Shown here: piece after piece, positions 11,401 through 26,400 of the stretch
Position numbering within the stretch: position 1 is the stretch's first letter
Layout: every line of letters begins with the position of its first letter
Assembly (NCBI RefSeq): GCF_024166365.1
Contig: NC_064836.1
Coordinates: 36,128,833 to 36,192,832, forward strand
Direction: 5' to 3'
From: Elephas maximus indicus
Taxonomy: Eukaryota; Chordata; Mammalia; Proboscidea; Elephantidae
DNA: 64,000 nucleotides
The notes under the pieces: model-generated
Told to the model about the DNA's origin: nothing
Seen by the model: the letters and a program-made list of their open reading frames with translations, nothing else
Databases searched by the model: none
Translations under genes and position numbers: made by a program

Positions 11401-14400
11401 AAGATTCAGAAAAAGAAAGATAATCATGGTGCATAGTACTTACATGGCTATAATCCTGTCACAGTGAACAAATCTCTATGAAATTATACAGTGATACTGG
11501 GAAGATGGGGGGAAGAAAAAGGGTGCGTGTGTGTGTGTTTCTGTGAATGTGAGTATGTGTGTGTAGTGATGAAAAAGAGCTAAATCCTAATCTCTCATAG
11601 TGTGAAACCCATAGACAAAGCCCAAACTGAAACATGAAGTAGCAATATAAGCATCTTATTTAGAAACACAGAGGTAAACTGCAGGGAATGGCTAAAAATG
11701 ACATGCTCCTAAGGGGAAATGATGAATAATCTGAATCCACTGATATAAAGGGTAGATATTCAGATTAGGCAGATTTAGGGGGAGGAAAAAACAGGGAAAT
11801 AGGTTAATATTTTGCATGCAATTATAAAAACGGAAGGCAGAATCTGCACATTTGCTAAAATTTACATCTACTCAAGTCACCCATGCAAATGACAGCATTT
11901 CTATCTGGCAGGCAAAAGACAGAAACCTCAAAGATTGAATGCTGGTCTTTAGCAGAAGGGCATAATGCTTTTAAATCAGATAATCACAAATAATCTTCGA
12001 ATAATCTTACAATGCAATGCATGGACCTCAACATTATTATCAATGATCTTTAAAAAGCCATTTTTAACATAACAAGTATGAAAATTTTAGGCTTTTTTAA
12101 TATGTAAGGAGAAAGCAACAGTCACAAAGAAAACATCTCAGGTACAAGTCAAATTTTAACCTCAGCTGCTTACATAAGAACGCCTACACCTAGAACAGGA
12201 AGCCAATTTTTAAAAAGGCTGGTCTTAAAAAAAAAAAAAAAAAGACTACACTGCTTACCTTAATGCACGGCTGAGTTTCTCATAGTTCATAGTAGGTTTA
12301 TTTTTACGCTGTCCCCATTTTTGTGCCACCAGTTCGGGCTGATTCAGCTTAAACTCGCCTTCATCGCCAACCCAGGAAATGCAGTCCCGAGCATCCTTGT
12401 CAGTAAGAAGCTCTAGCAAAAACTGCCATAGCTGGATCTGGCCATTGTTTCCTAAAATGACAAAAGGGACAAACATTAGACACGGTGCTGTGGATTAACA
12501 CAGTGCAAAAGGCAACATATATTTAGGTTCTCTGGTTCAAATCTCGGCCCTGTTGTAATACAAATGTTTTTTTTTTCAAATGTGTAAGTACTGCCAGAGG
12601 AGTAGTCCACAGTTACGTTTACATACAGTGAAATGTAACAAATGCAGCTAATTTGAGAAATTTTATAAATAGCAGATGACAATGGGAAAATACCTGTCCT
12701 GTTCCCGGGGGAGCTTCTATCTTCTCCTGAAATCCGTGGAGCTCTCTGCACTTTGGCTGCCTTTGTGCCACCATTGATAACTTTAATGGTAGTTGGTGTA
12801 GCAGACTGCACTGAGGCTGGGATAATCTGCACAGCTGCAGGGAAGACAGAGGAAAAAGATGTTTTCCCCTCTAATATAAGCACTGAAAAAAATGACCGAA
12901 AGACGTTCAGCGTAATCAGTTTTGCCAATACTCCTAGAAAAGGCCTCATTACAAGAAAGCCTTAATGCACAACATTTTCTAACAAAATCACAGAAAAGTT
13001 CAGAAGACAGAGTATGATGTTTTCATTACGGTTTATGAATCTTAACTTAGTGAATAAAAGCTGGTCTTCCTATTTTGAAATGGTAATTTAGTGGTGCCTA
13101 TTTTTTTTATTTTTCTTATACATTAGACACAGAGTTCTAAGAACAGTTGTCTGTAAAACATTTGTAAATGAGAAATGGATGGTCATGTGCTGGAGAAAAC
13201 ATAGATAAATGGGAACTCACATTCCACGAATGGTTAAGTACAAACTCCCACCATCACCTGGAGATACACTTTGGCCATCTCTAGTCAGGCTGACAAGACT
13301 GAGATCCTGGAACACCACAGCCAGAGAATCTTGCTCACGTCCTTACAAATACACCTACAGCAGCGTTTGCCCAAACAGTGAAGACTGAGAAGTAACCTCA
13401 GTATCTATCAGTAGAGGAGGTACATTCATTCACTGAATAGTACACAGCAGTGAAAATGAACGAAGCAGAACTGCAACATCAACGTGGGTAGAACTCTTCA
13501 ATGTTAAACAACGAACCAATTATAAAAGGATATGCACAGTATGTTACCGTTTTAGCCAAAACATTCACTATATGCACAACAATGCTATAAAGTGTTTATG
13601 GTTACACAGGACACAAAAATAAAGAAGAAAAGGGACCTACAACAGGTAAACTCGATATGTAAATTTTTCTATTTTATGGTCCACATGGGTGTAGATAGGT
13701 GTTGGTTACACTTTCTTTGTATACCTAAAGTACCTCATTAAAATTTTTTAAAAATAGTTTTCCTTTTGATTACTTCGCAGTACCAAATTAAAAAATAATT
13801 TCTTATCAGTAAGAGTCCTGTGTTACAGGCATGAATACTCACGCTGATCAATTGTAACTATCTCATTCATCTGTTGTTCTTGGCTTGCCAATACATCTGA
13901 ATAATATAAGAAAACATTTTTTTGTTTTCATTTAAAACCAGAAATGCAAACCCATCCAGTAAAATTCAATAAACATACTTCATTCTTTTAAGTGGAAATA
14001 CACAATTAAAACCAAAAAACAAGCAAGGAAATCATTAAGCAAATGAAACTTACTGGCATAATAACCTAAACAGTACTTGAGAGTCACATTATTTATATGG
14101 AAAAGATACATTTAAGAGAAGTAACAGAGGGAATGTTCTGGTTTCTTTTAGTGTTCCACAAATCTATTCAAGGAAACTTGGTTTTCTCAATGCAAAAATC
14201 TCTATCTGTCTATATAAAACCAGGTAAAAATATGGAGATCTCTAAGATCAGATCAAAGATGACAATATGCATATGCACCACTCTGAAATTATTTAGATAC
14301 AGATTTTCCACCATAAGGGCTCCCTGGTCCTTGGGACGACCTAAGAGATCTTCAGCGCTTACTAAGCTGTGCTGACATCCGCTTCTGAATAAACCACTTT

Positions 14401-17400
14401 AACATGTACAATGCTCTCACTTAAAGACAGCTCCATTTCCAATAAAATGGAGACTGTCCTAAATGTCACAACTGAATGAAATAATTTAGCAGGTGTACAT
14501 ATATAGTTCTCAACGTAAGAGTACATTTAAACAGCCTTTATACAGTCTTTACAGAACCACTCATAACTCATCTGTCCTTACTCAAATGCTATTCTTAACT
14601 CTCAAATAAGAGTTGCATTTCCCAGTCTCTATCGCTTCAGCCTATTTGGTTATCTTCAAAGGCTGCACAATTCTTTCTTGAAACTGGAATTCTACCCACC
14701 AGCAAACATTCTGTGCTGAGTCCTGGGGCCTGGGCCCCCAAGAAGGCTTCAATTAGGGGGTCCACTTCCAGACGCACAGAGCCGGAAAGGACTGGGGAAT
14801 GAAAAGAGGTCTAAATCCTTCCTATTAAATGGTGGCTTACATTGGTGGGTTCTGAGTTTGGGGACTTAATGATTGTATGGGACTAGACCCAGATAGATCC
14901 GGGTTCAAATCTTAGCTCTCGCTTACTAGTTGTGTACCTATGGTAAATCAATTAACCTCAGTGAACATTTCCTCATCTTTAAATGAGATACCCCAACCTG
15001 CCACCTCATGAGGTTGTAAAGATGAAAAGAAAACATTTTTGAGAAGCACGGTGGCTGAACACAGCTGTCATAGATTGAAATATGTCCCCCCAGGAATGTG
15101 TTTGTCGATTTGGCTGTGTCAGGATTCCAAGCATTGTGTGGTTGTCCTCCATTTTGTGATTTCAATTTTATGTTAAAGAGGCTTAGGGTGGGATTGTAAC
15201 ACCCTTACTAAGGTCACATCCCTGATCCAATGTAAAGGGAGTTTCCCTGGGGTGTGGTCTGCACCACCTTTTATCTTACAAGAGATAAAAGGAAAGAGAA
15301 GCAAGCAGAGGTCAGGGGACATCATACCAACAAGAAAGAAGCACTGGAAGCAGAGCATGTCCTTTGGACCTGAGGTTCCTGCACTGAGATGCTCCCAGAC
15401 CAGGGCAAGACTGATGCATCACAATCACAAGGACCTTCCTCCAGAGCCGACAGCCTTCCCCTGGAGCCAGCGCCCTGAATTTGGACTTCTAGCTTACTAA
15501 AACTCACTGTGAGAAAATAAACTTCTCTTTGTTAAAGCTATCCACTTGTGGTATTTCTGTTACAGCAGCACTAGATGACTAAAACAACAGTAACTTCTCA
15601 GTAACTGCAAGATGTTACTGTTTTATCCAGACACCTGGTCCTGAGCAGTCGCCCACAGAACTGTTGTCTTTCTTGAAGAAAAATCCCTGCCTTTTGTCTG
15701 TGGCAGATTTGCCCCATAATTTTATAGAAGTACCTTGAAGACGCAGAGTGCTACTGAAATTATTTCCTCTGTGACTGTAAATGGACGGGGGTGCCCTAGC
15801 CTCAGAAGAGAGCTGGTATCACACAGCACAGCCATGAGCAAGCTGTAACATCAGCCTCTAAGCCCCAGTTCTCAGCCTGGGAAGTTTGGTCTGTTCCCTG
15901 GGAGAGACCAGAGAAGAATACAGAACACAGGGCAAGAAAGGTTTCTGAAAGCCAAGTGCAAGACACAGAGGAACTCTGAGTACCATTCACTGGGTAGACC
16001 CCAAATCCTGGCTTTGCAGGAAGGAAGCAGAGTCCTAAGAAGTAAAGCCCCAAGGGGCATGGAGTCATTCTATAAAGAAACAAGAGACACTAAAGGTTGG
16101 GACAATTTTTTTTTTTTTTTTTTTTTTGCCTTAAAGAAATTCTAAGTAAACTAAGAGCTTTGTCTTTGGTGGCAAAAAAAAAACAAAAAAACAAAAAACC
16201 AAACCCTGTGCCGTCGAGTCGATTCTGACTCATAGCGACCCTAAAGGACAGAATAGAACTGCCCCATAGAGTTTCCAAGGAGCGCGTGGCAGATCTGAAG
16301 CGTCAACCCTTTGGTTAGCAGCCATAGCACTTAACCACTATGCCACCAAGGTTTCCATTCGTTGGTGGCAGAAGGCCAATATTCACACCAAGGAGCACAC
16401 AGTGGAGCCGGTAGGACTGGAACAGGGCCTGGGTGAAGCTGGGTATAAACGGACTGCAGGAAGGTGGAAGCTCTAGTGGGTAAACTAACAAATATTTAAG
16501 GGAGGAGCTAGACCTGCCCAGTGTTGCTTCTCTGGGAGAGGTCACTGAGAAGAAATCGGAAAGAGATGCTGGGTTAGCAACAGTTCTGTATTAGAATCAG
16601 GTCCTTTCAGAAATATGTGGTAGCCTTCACTCTACCAGAGAAACCAGGGTGCTCAAAGCACCCTATTCTGAGAAGAGAGGCTTGAGAATTATTCTGCCAG
16701 ACACAGCCCGCCAACTGGGAATTTTTGAACTAAGCATAAAATTTCCAAGCTAGGTACTTTGAGGAGCAATGAATTCTCTAAGACACTTATCTAAGCTCTA
16801 GGGGTTTATAGTTTCTGAAAACAAAGCAGCGATTCTAGAGCAGAGCTTTTCTGAGGAAGACCCATTCCACTGCAGGGAAATGGAAGGATTCACAGCTTTG
16901 CCCTAGGCACTAGGAAAAGTCTGTGAACCAGAAAAAGATAACCACAACAAAGTGCAAACCTGGAAGAGACAGCAAATACCATGAACTTGGGAAAAACGAA
17001 ACTGTACTCTAAGCACTATCCTTCTTCCATTCCTAAGAGTTCCTACAAGAAAATGTTTCAATAAACATGACTCACACTTCCTAAGAGTTCCTACAAGAAA
17101 ATGTTTCAATAAACATGACTCACACGTTAAGAATCTGCAACAATTCAGGATTTACCTTACTCGTGTACAGAGAAGCAAACCTGTGAAACCAAGGACAAGC
17201 CTTCAACCAGAATTACCTAGTAAGAACTGAAACGGGAAATAAACCCTATAAATGTAATCAACGTGAGAAGTGTTTTAGTGCCATAAGTATTTATTTTTTT
17301 AATATCTAAGATATTCCTATAAAAGATAACCTACACAGAGAAACAACAAAGGAAAGCCTCTCTCCAGAGCTCATTTCGTATATGACAGCAGAGAGCGCGC

Positions 17401-20400
17401 TCGAGATGGAACCCCTAAGAATTAAATTACTGTGAAAAATCTCTCCACCAGACATCCTTCTGTTCCAGGTACGCAGTAGAACACAAGGCTACCTGTTACA
17501 TTTTCATCCATACCCATTACAAAAACCCAGTCAGACTTAGAGTTTGTCCTTTTTCACGTACTCCTAAAAAACTATGTGGGTCTGGCTAGCATTTCTGACA
17601 TACAAACAGTGTTAAGGAATAGGCTGCCGCTAAGACATCTTCACAGGTAGTCACTGAAGTGTAAGGTGGATTACAATTCAAATAAAATAATTTACATTTA
17701 TTTGAATCCTTCTTGTTGGACAGTTAAGCAGTTTCTAATTTCTTTATACAGTCACTCAACTGTAATAATGATGCTTGTGAAGCAACATGGAAACACTAAT
17801 AACCAAAGGTTTCCAATTCAAGATGGTAGGCGGCATACCTGTACTTCCTTCCTCTCTTAAGACCCATTCACTTAATAATAAAGATTTTTAAAATGATTTA
17901 ATCCCACTAAAATAGGAAAAATGAGACGGAAGCCATCTATGAACAAACTGTCTAAAATTTCTATGAGCAGTGAATAAAAGAATTGACTGATGAAACAGAA
18001 GTCAAAGACGAGGCTATTTTGAAGAGGGCTGAGTGTAGAGAGGAAACCCCAGTGGCGTAATGGTTAAGTGCCACCGCTGCTAACCAAATGGTCAGCAGTT
18101 CGCATCCGCCAGGCACTCCCTGGAAACTCTATGGGGCAGTTATACTCTGTCCTATAGGGTCGCTATGAGTTGGAATCGATTCGACGGCACTGGGTTTGGT
18201 TTGGTTTGTTTTAAGTGTAGAGAGGAAACCCTGGTGGCGTAGTAGTTAAGAGCTACAGGTGCTAACCAAAAGGCTGGCAGTCCAAATCCACCAGGTGCTC
18301 CTTGGAAATCATATGGGGCAGCTCTACTCTGTCCTATAGGGTCGCTGAGTCGGAATCAACTCGATGGCAAAGGGTTTGGTTGGAAGTGTAGAGCACCATA
18401 TCTCACTTCAGAAGTTGGCCTCTGGTGTTAGTCAGCCTGGGCTTTAATCCTGGCTCTGTCACTCCCTAGCTGCACGACTTTGAGCAAGTTATTTAAAACT
18501 CTCTCAAGCACAGCCACCACCTGCTTGTCAGTAGAGGCCTGAGTGCTGCTGTGATGATGAAAAGGCTTCAGTATGGCTTCCAGATTAAGAGAAGGAATAA
18601 AGGCCTGGTGATCTATTTCCAAAAATCAGCCCATGAAAACCCTACGGATCACAATAGTCCAATCCTGTTGTGCATAAGATTACCAAGAACTGGGGCTGAT
18701 TAGATGGCAGCTAACAATAACAACAACAAACCTCAGGAATGACTTGTGGAGATACAGGGATTAAGCGAGATAATGCACATAAAGCTCTTGGCACAGCTTT
18801 GTACAGTTAATATATGTTAATTATTGCAATTATCAATGAACAACTAGATGAAAACAAAGATATAAAGAAAGAAAATTAAGCTAAGTTACGGTGTAAATAG
18901 TTAAGTCTGATTTCATACATTTTCGAAGAAGCTCCAGATGACTCCAGAGAATTTCTCCCCGAGGAACCCGCTGAAAAAAATCTTCTTGACTGAGGCTACA
19001 TAATTCTCTTCCCGAAATGTTCAGCGTGGTGAGATCTATATCAGTCATGCTGAATTCCTTCATCACCCAGACCACCCAATGCAGGACTTGGTCTGTGGAC
19101 CACTGTATAGGATCTAGAAAGAAAAAAATACTGTCTTTAGATATCATACAATATCTTAGCTACTACACAAACTTTCAGTTAATGATAAACACATAAACCC
19201 ACATGTGCACACAGATAAAATCCAGGCAGGAGTCTTTTCCCCGCCCAAGTGAGGTAAACTTATTACATGAAGTAATAAGATTTTTATGCCTTATTTTCTC
19301 CTTAACTCTTTTTCAATTTCTTAAACGAAATTTCTGATGGATTCACTTCAGTCCGTCTAGAATTTTATACAGGAAAACGAAATGCAAAATTCCCTTTCAG
19401 TGTAAAATACGTGATCACCTGGAGCATATCATTTGGTGCATTAAAATAAAAATCGTAAGGAGAGCCTAGGGAGCTGGACTTAGTCTCCAAAATGTGAACA
19501 ACGTATTTTTTTCTTCTTGTGAAGAGTTGGTTGAGGCTGCATTTATCCTTATAGTGGACACAACATGCTAATTGTTTTTTTTCCTCAGCTGTCTCTCCCA
19601 AAAGACATCAAGGTCTTAAATACAAGGAATGTGTCTTGTAACCATTCTGTCTTCAGTGCCTACCATGGTGCCTTGCTCATACATTTGTTGAATGTATAAA
19701 TGGTAAATTCACAAGATTTCACTTTCCCAATCATTTTTACTACCTTATTGAACATACAAATCAAAAAGATGGCCCACATATATAGGTATGTCACTGCTGA
19801 AATATTTAAGTATCACTGACACCTAACAGAGCATTCTACCCAGAGACGTTTACTAAGTAGCTGAATTAATTTGGTACTGGTATTCTATCACGGAGAAGAT
19901 GATGCATTCAGATATTATTACTTACATACCACTTCCGTGTATGATACTCAGTAAGAAAGTGAGAAAGATAAAGCTTAGGTGATTATCAAAAGCCTGTCAA
20001 TAATGAAAACAAATCAAATATAATAATATGAGATTGATAGCCACAGAATTTATTTGATTTTTCCAAAGAAATTAAGCGAGAAGGATTCTGGGAAGACAAT
20101 AATGTTTTTTAATTTTCATGAATCCAAACATCAAAACAAAAAAGCAACTAGACAGCAAAACCAAAACCCACGGATGTTTATTTACAATAAAACCAGGTGA
20201 TGAGACCCTGATGTAACAGTAACAAAAAAACCCGTATCAGCCACGAGACCTCCATGGTAACAGCATCTGTGCAGAAGAAAGCAAACGGAGCAAAGGGATG
20301 TCTGAGCCACCCGAGCAGGAGAAAACCTGAAGACAACAGAGCAGCATTCGCTGGAAGCACAGCAGCCCCGCTGCGCAGCAGCTGAGAGCAGTCTCGCCCC

Positions 20401-23400
20401 GTCCGACAGCAGTGAGTGCAACGGTCCACGGTGAGAAAGGGGCTAAAGCAGGGTACAAGCTTTTCAAACTGAGCCAGGAATCACTTCCAAGGAGACCTGC
20501 AATAAGGAGAAACTGCCAGGAGTGGCACTGAGATTGAGCAGAATAGGAACACCGAGGAAAAGGAAAGAGAAAGCCCAGATAAAAATGAAGGAGGGGAACT
20601 AAGAAAGCAAGGTGCCCTGTTTTAACACTACTTGAATACAACAGAAGAGAGGGCTCCTTCTACAAAATAAATGAAAATTATTAAGATCGGAAAAGTTAAG
20701 GAAAAACGGAATTCACCTGATTTTTTCCTCAAATAACACCAGGATTTCTGGTTTAACAAAACTAATTGGCCATATAGGCTTACTGCCTGCCTCTCCTCTC
20801 CAAGACCCTAGTGAAATGACAGTAAAAGAGTTTCCAGAAGATGAAAAACACACAGGAACAGAGATGGGAGATGACAGAAACAGATGGAGGATTTCAACTA
20901 TTTTTGAAGACAATAAGCAGAATGACGACCAATTCAGCAGAGTCGGTGAAACTATGACCTAACATGTCTGTGAGGAGGATACCAAGTGGGAAAATTCCTG
21001 CCTGCAGAAGAGGCTAAAGGCTGTATCTAAGGGGTCTGATTTAAAGTAGACGGGTGATTACAACCTCCAGGACCTCCCTTTCATTGTCAGGAACCAAGAA
21101 AACGGGAGCAATCCCACATGCACGGACACCAGGAACACTTTAGATCGGGGGAGACACACAAGGCGGACACTGGGAGAACTGCTCTCAGTGATAAAAAAAA
21201 AAAAAAAATAAGTCTACCAACTGAACAGTAAGGACCCCCCCACCCCCGACACACACACCTAAACTTCTCATTCTACTTCCGAAAGCAGCATTCACACACA
21301 CATCAATCTCACGTGCTTACTCCAGCCTTCTACTTCTAACAGGTGTCTGGCCAGTTCTTCTCCAGAGAGGCTGAGGAGACTCAGGAGAAAGACCGACACA
21401 CACAGACTGATACTTGAAAGTCTTTTAATGAAATGGTCACTATCTCATTTTACCATCTTATAGTCAAGAAACCCTTTCCAGAACTTCAAACTAATTAGCT
21501 TTCAAGTTATTTTACATGTTACTAGATGGGCAAGAATAACCAATTATTTAAAAAGATCAAAAACAAATCTTCAAAGAAACAAAAATGAACAAAAAAGCAG
21601 AATTCAGAGAAAGAGGAAATAATGCAATAAAAAAGTTAAAAAAAAACAAACCAAAAAAGACTATAATCGACATACCCCAAAAGGTAAGATAAAACATGAC
21701 ATACGTAATACAAAATCAGAATGCTACAGAAAAGGAACAAAAAAAAATAAAGAGCCCGTTGTAAATTAAAATTAAAAATCAGATAGGTTGTACTATAAAG
21801 GCAAGAAAATTTCACAGAAAGTATAATTTTGCTATCTATAACTCATTTTTATATCCAACTTTCCGTAAAATATTCCACTACTGAAGGGTTTTTGGAGATG
21901 GTCTGGCAAACTATGTAAAACATTGTTTCAAAAATTTTCATGCCCCCTTCTTCGCAGCATTTCCCCTCTCCAGAGAAAACTCTCAAACTGCTAAGGTCCA
22001 GTAAACCATCCACTAGTTTCTGCTACACTAAATAACTTCAACCATCTCTCTTTTTTTTCTCTCCTATCTCTGAAGAGTGGCTCTATCTCATCCTTCAGAT
22101 CCAGCTCCTGTATCTACAATTAACAGCCACTCTTCCAGCTTCTTTAGCCTATCCTTCTCCCACTAGTTCCATTTATCCACAAATACACTCAGGTCACTGC
22201 AAACTTTTGAACCTTCAATATTATTTATTTGTTCCCCCATTATTCTTTCCCATCTCTCACCTCCCCCCAAAAGTCAGTATTCAATTTTCCCCATTCCTCC
22301 ACTGCCAAGTTATTATAATTCAGCTTCATCTCAACTCTACAGGTACTTTGGTCAAATTACCAATGGCCCTCTGATCACAAAATTTAATAGCTATCACTCA
22401 GTTGGCACTCTTTGACTTTTGCAGCAGTGTCTGAAAATTCTGACAATCTTAAACTCCCCCTCGGTTTCAGTGACACTATATAATATACAATTTCTTATTT
22501 TCCTTCTATCTCTTCAGCTATTCCTGTCTCCCTTTCTTTTGTCAACCGTAAACGTTGACAGGATCTAGGAACCAGTCTTTAATGTTACATTTTTTGTCTA
22601 TCTGCATCTATTTTATGGCTTCAAGTACAAATTCAATGTGAATGAGTCCCATATAATACAGCTTTATCTTCAGCCTAAATCTTTAACAATCTTGTACACC
22701 TGAAATTACTCTCTGGTTCCCTCCAGTTAAATATCCAGTATCACTTCAAAATCAAGTGCTATCAACACTTTTTCTTGGAAAACCTTTCTATATCAAACTT
22801 TCCTACTTCCCCGACTAGGCGCTGAGAAGGCAATGGGTGTACCATCACAACCCTAGCATCTAACAGTTAGATATGCCACAGCCTGGCACGTGGTACTGTT
22901 CACAAAGTACATAATGAAGATGTAACCAATCTGCATTAATATTATCTACCTAGTCACCCAAGCTTATGAAGGTAAGCCAGTACTTGAATCTCCCTTGGAC
23001 CTCCCCTTTTTACCTTCTTACAGCCTGTCCATCAATGGCTCAGTTCTATCACTGTTTTCCTCCACCTCCGTCTATCCATTCCCACAGAAATCACTGGGTC
23101 TAGGCTCATCAGGTCACACATAAATTCACAATAGTCCGCTCCTGTTTTCCCCTCACTCAGTCTCTACTTGCTCCGACGCGTGCCGTATCCCACTGCCGCA
23201 TTCATTTTTCGACTGTCACTTCCATCGATCAGAAACAGCTCTACAAGGCAAGTAACTCCTTACCCACAAATCTTATTACTCACACACACTCCCGCTTCTA
23301 AGCCTCTGCACATAACATTTCCTGTCTGGAATGTCCTTCTTTGCAGTTTTCCTGCAGGCCGCTATAATTCCTTTGCGACTCTAATAGCATGTTTTCTTTG

Positions 23401-26400
23401 AGTTATTAACAGCTTAAAAACATGTAACCTTTTATGGCAATTATCTCTTTTCATCTATCCTCTGTCTCTTCAACTACACGGTGAGCATTCTGAGGGTAGG
23501 AATATTTTATACTTCTCTGTATTCCTAACACCCAGGACAGTATGTGTCTATTACACATGCTTACATGTCTGTTACGGACCAAGAAAAAAAAATAAGATGC
23601 TATAGAAAACCAGTATTCTTCCTAAAAATTCTACCTTTAAAATAGATCAAAACTTACCCTACTGTCCTCTTAGTCAAACTTAACGCCGATATTCTAGTTA
23701 ACATGTAATTATCTATTTTATTACCGTAGGGTATCCCCAGGCGTTCTTGCTCTTTCCTGTAACCTTCCAATGCGGCTGCCCATCTCGTCACTTGTTCTGA
23801 GGTTTCATCTGAGATGGTGGTGATGTGTTTTGTGCCATCAAGAGTTATCACTTGAGCTTCCTCAACCAGATGGGCTTCAGCTTCGGCATGGTGGGCGTCT
23901 GGGTCTATAACTACTTCAACAGTTTCCGCAGGTTTGACAATTTCAAGGATGTTTAGCTTTGGCTCAATTCCTTAACAGGAAATAAGAAAAACACTGTAAA
24001 TCTATACGAAAACAGAAAAGCCACTAAAGAACAAAATTTACAGCTTAATGTGTATGTTCCCAAACGGGAACAAATGGTATACAAAAAAATGCATTTTAAA
24101 TATTTTAGCAACATGTCTAGAGAAATTAGTGGATTCCTGTTAACAATCAACACAAAGACAATTTACTAGAATGTCTGTAGGTAACAGTATTATGTCAGCA
24201 CTGATTTTCTGATTTTGATAATTATACCATGGTCATGTAAAAGAAATTTTTTTTTTTTAGGAAATACAGGCACTGATATATTTAGGGATAGAGGGCCATC
24301 ATGTCTGCAACTTACTCTTTACAATTAAAAAAAATACGTATATATGGGAGAAAAGGATAGAGAAAAAAGCAAATCTAATAAAAAACTAACATTTGAGGAA
24401 CCTGGGTGAGGGTATCCAGGAATTCTTTTACTATTCTTGCAACTTTTCTGTAAGTCTAAAATGCTTAATACACACACGTGCACGCGGTGTGTGCACACAT
24501 ACACAAACATGCCTTGCAAACATTAAGAGGAAAAAAAGATACCAATACGGAATAGAAAATAAAAACTATACCAGGGAGCGTATAGATGAGTAGCTACCTT
24601 ACCTCAGGATTTTAAAATATCCTTTAAGCACTGTCTTAGTTATCTAGCGCTGCTATAACAGAAATACCACAAGTGGATGGCTTTAACAAAGAGAAGTTTA
24701 TTTTCTCACAGTAAAGTAGGCTAAAAGTCCAAATTCAGGGTGTCAGCTCCAGGGGAAGGCTTTCTCTCTCTCTGTTGGCCTTCTCATCAACCTTTCCCTA
24801 GACTAGGAGCTTCACTCACCCTGCTCTGGCACTGCTTTCTTGGTGGTATGAGTTCCCCATTCTCTACATGCTTCCTTTTCCTCTTATCTCTCAAGAGATT
24901 GCCCCAAGACACAATCAAACCTTGTAGATGAGTCCCACCTCACTAACACAACCGCCACCCATCCTCCCTCATTAACATCACGGAGGCAGGATTTACAAAA
25001 TGTAAGAAAATCACACAATACCAGGAATCACAGCCCAGCCAAACTGATACTTTGGAGGGACATAATTCAATCCATGACAAGCACAAATTAAAATTATCCA
25101 CTGACTTTGCTTTTCTTTTTAGAGGACAATGTACATGTTTCAAAAATAAGTAAATGCTGAGTTTGTTAAATGAAATCCAGAATATCAAATTCTGATTTTC
25201 ATTTTCAATTGAATGAAGAAAAAGCCAAATCTACAAGATATTCAAAGCCCAACAGAAATGGGTTAAGAACTATCAATGCCTATGGAAAAGATAAAAATAA
25301 AGAGGTAGTAATGATCTAATACTATAGAGACTTCTCAGTACCTATTTACTCAGAATGAAAGTATTTAAACTAGTGTTTCAGAAATTATGATAAACTAAGA
25401 AATTATGCCATAAAAGCAGTTATTTTATTTAGTCGTGTCTATGTAATTCTCTAAAAGGTAATCATCTGTATAGTCAAAACAGAATTAACAAACTCTTTAT
25501 GAAATAATCTCAAACACTTCTGTTAAAATAACAGCTCTATGAAACTGTATCATGTTATTTAACAGATAGTGTGTGCTCATTTGAGTCTGCTACAATCAGA
25601 ATTGAACAGAACAAAGTGTACTTGAAAGAAAAATAAAACTCAACTTAAACTCAAAAAAAAAAAAAAACTCTACCTGGGAGTCAGTTTTATAAGAAAACGT
25701 ACTGTTATTCATTAAGTGCTGTAAAGAGAAGTCACTTTTTTCAAGTATACATGATAAAAATAGTCAGAATTTAAAAAACAAACAAAGCTTCTCCTAAACT
25801 GTATTCCCTGTACTCCATTAGGAAACCCTGGTGGCGTCGTGGTTAAGAGCTACAGCTGCTAACCAAAAGATCGGCAGTTCGAATCCACCAGGTGCTCCTT
25901 GGAATTCCTATGGGGCAGTTCTACTCTGTCCTATAGGGTTGCTATGAGTCATAATCAACTTGACGACAGCAGGAATCCTCCACGGAAATTCCATCAAGTC
26001 AACTCTTCTTAAACACACTTGTACTGAGGGGCTTTTGAAGATAAAAACAATGAGCTTTCCTATTTCTAACAACAGTCAAGTCAGGGGGGATTAAGGACTA
26101 GAAGCAGGTAACTACAATTTTCATAGCCTGAGGAAAACTTTAGTTTGTGAAATCCAATTGCAAGCAATACAGTATGTTCAGAGATTAAAATTCTAAAATA
26201 TATTAGAAATCCCAACAAGCCAACAGTTTTAAAAACAAAATCCAACCTATCTAAAACGGCTTCCTACCTTCCTTTCCAACTCGTACGCTTATGCACAAGC
26301 AGTTGAATTCTGTGATGGTCATGGCTGACGGGGTCATTCCATATCCTGAGTAAATTTCTCTCTCCTTGCTAAACTGTTGAGACTAGATTTCCCTGCAGCT

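Noticed and set aside
12476-12949. 157-codon open frame overlapping GABPA exon 8
   Set aside because: It contains the exon 8 residues but reads through both splice sites, so it is exon plus intron, not a gene.
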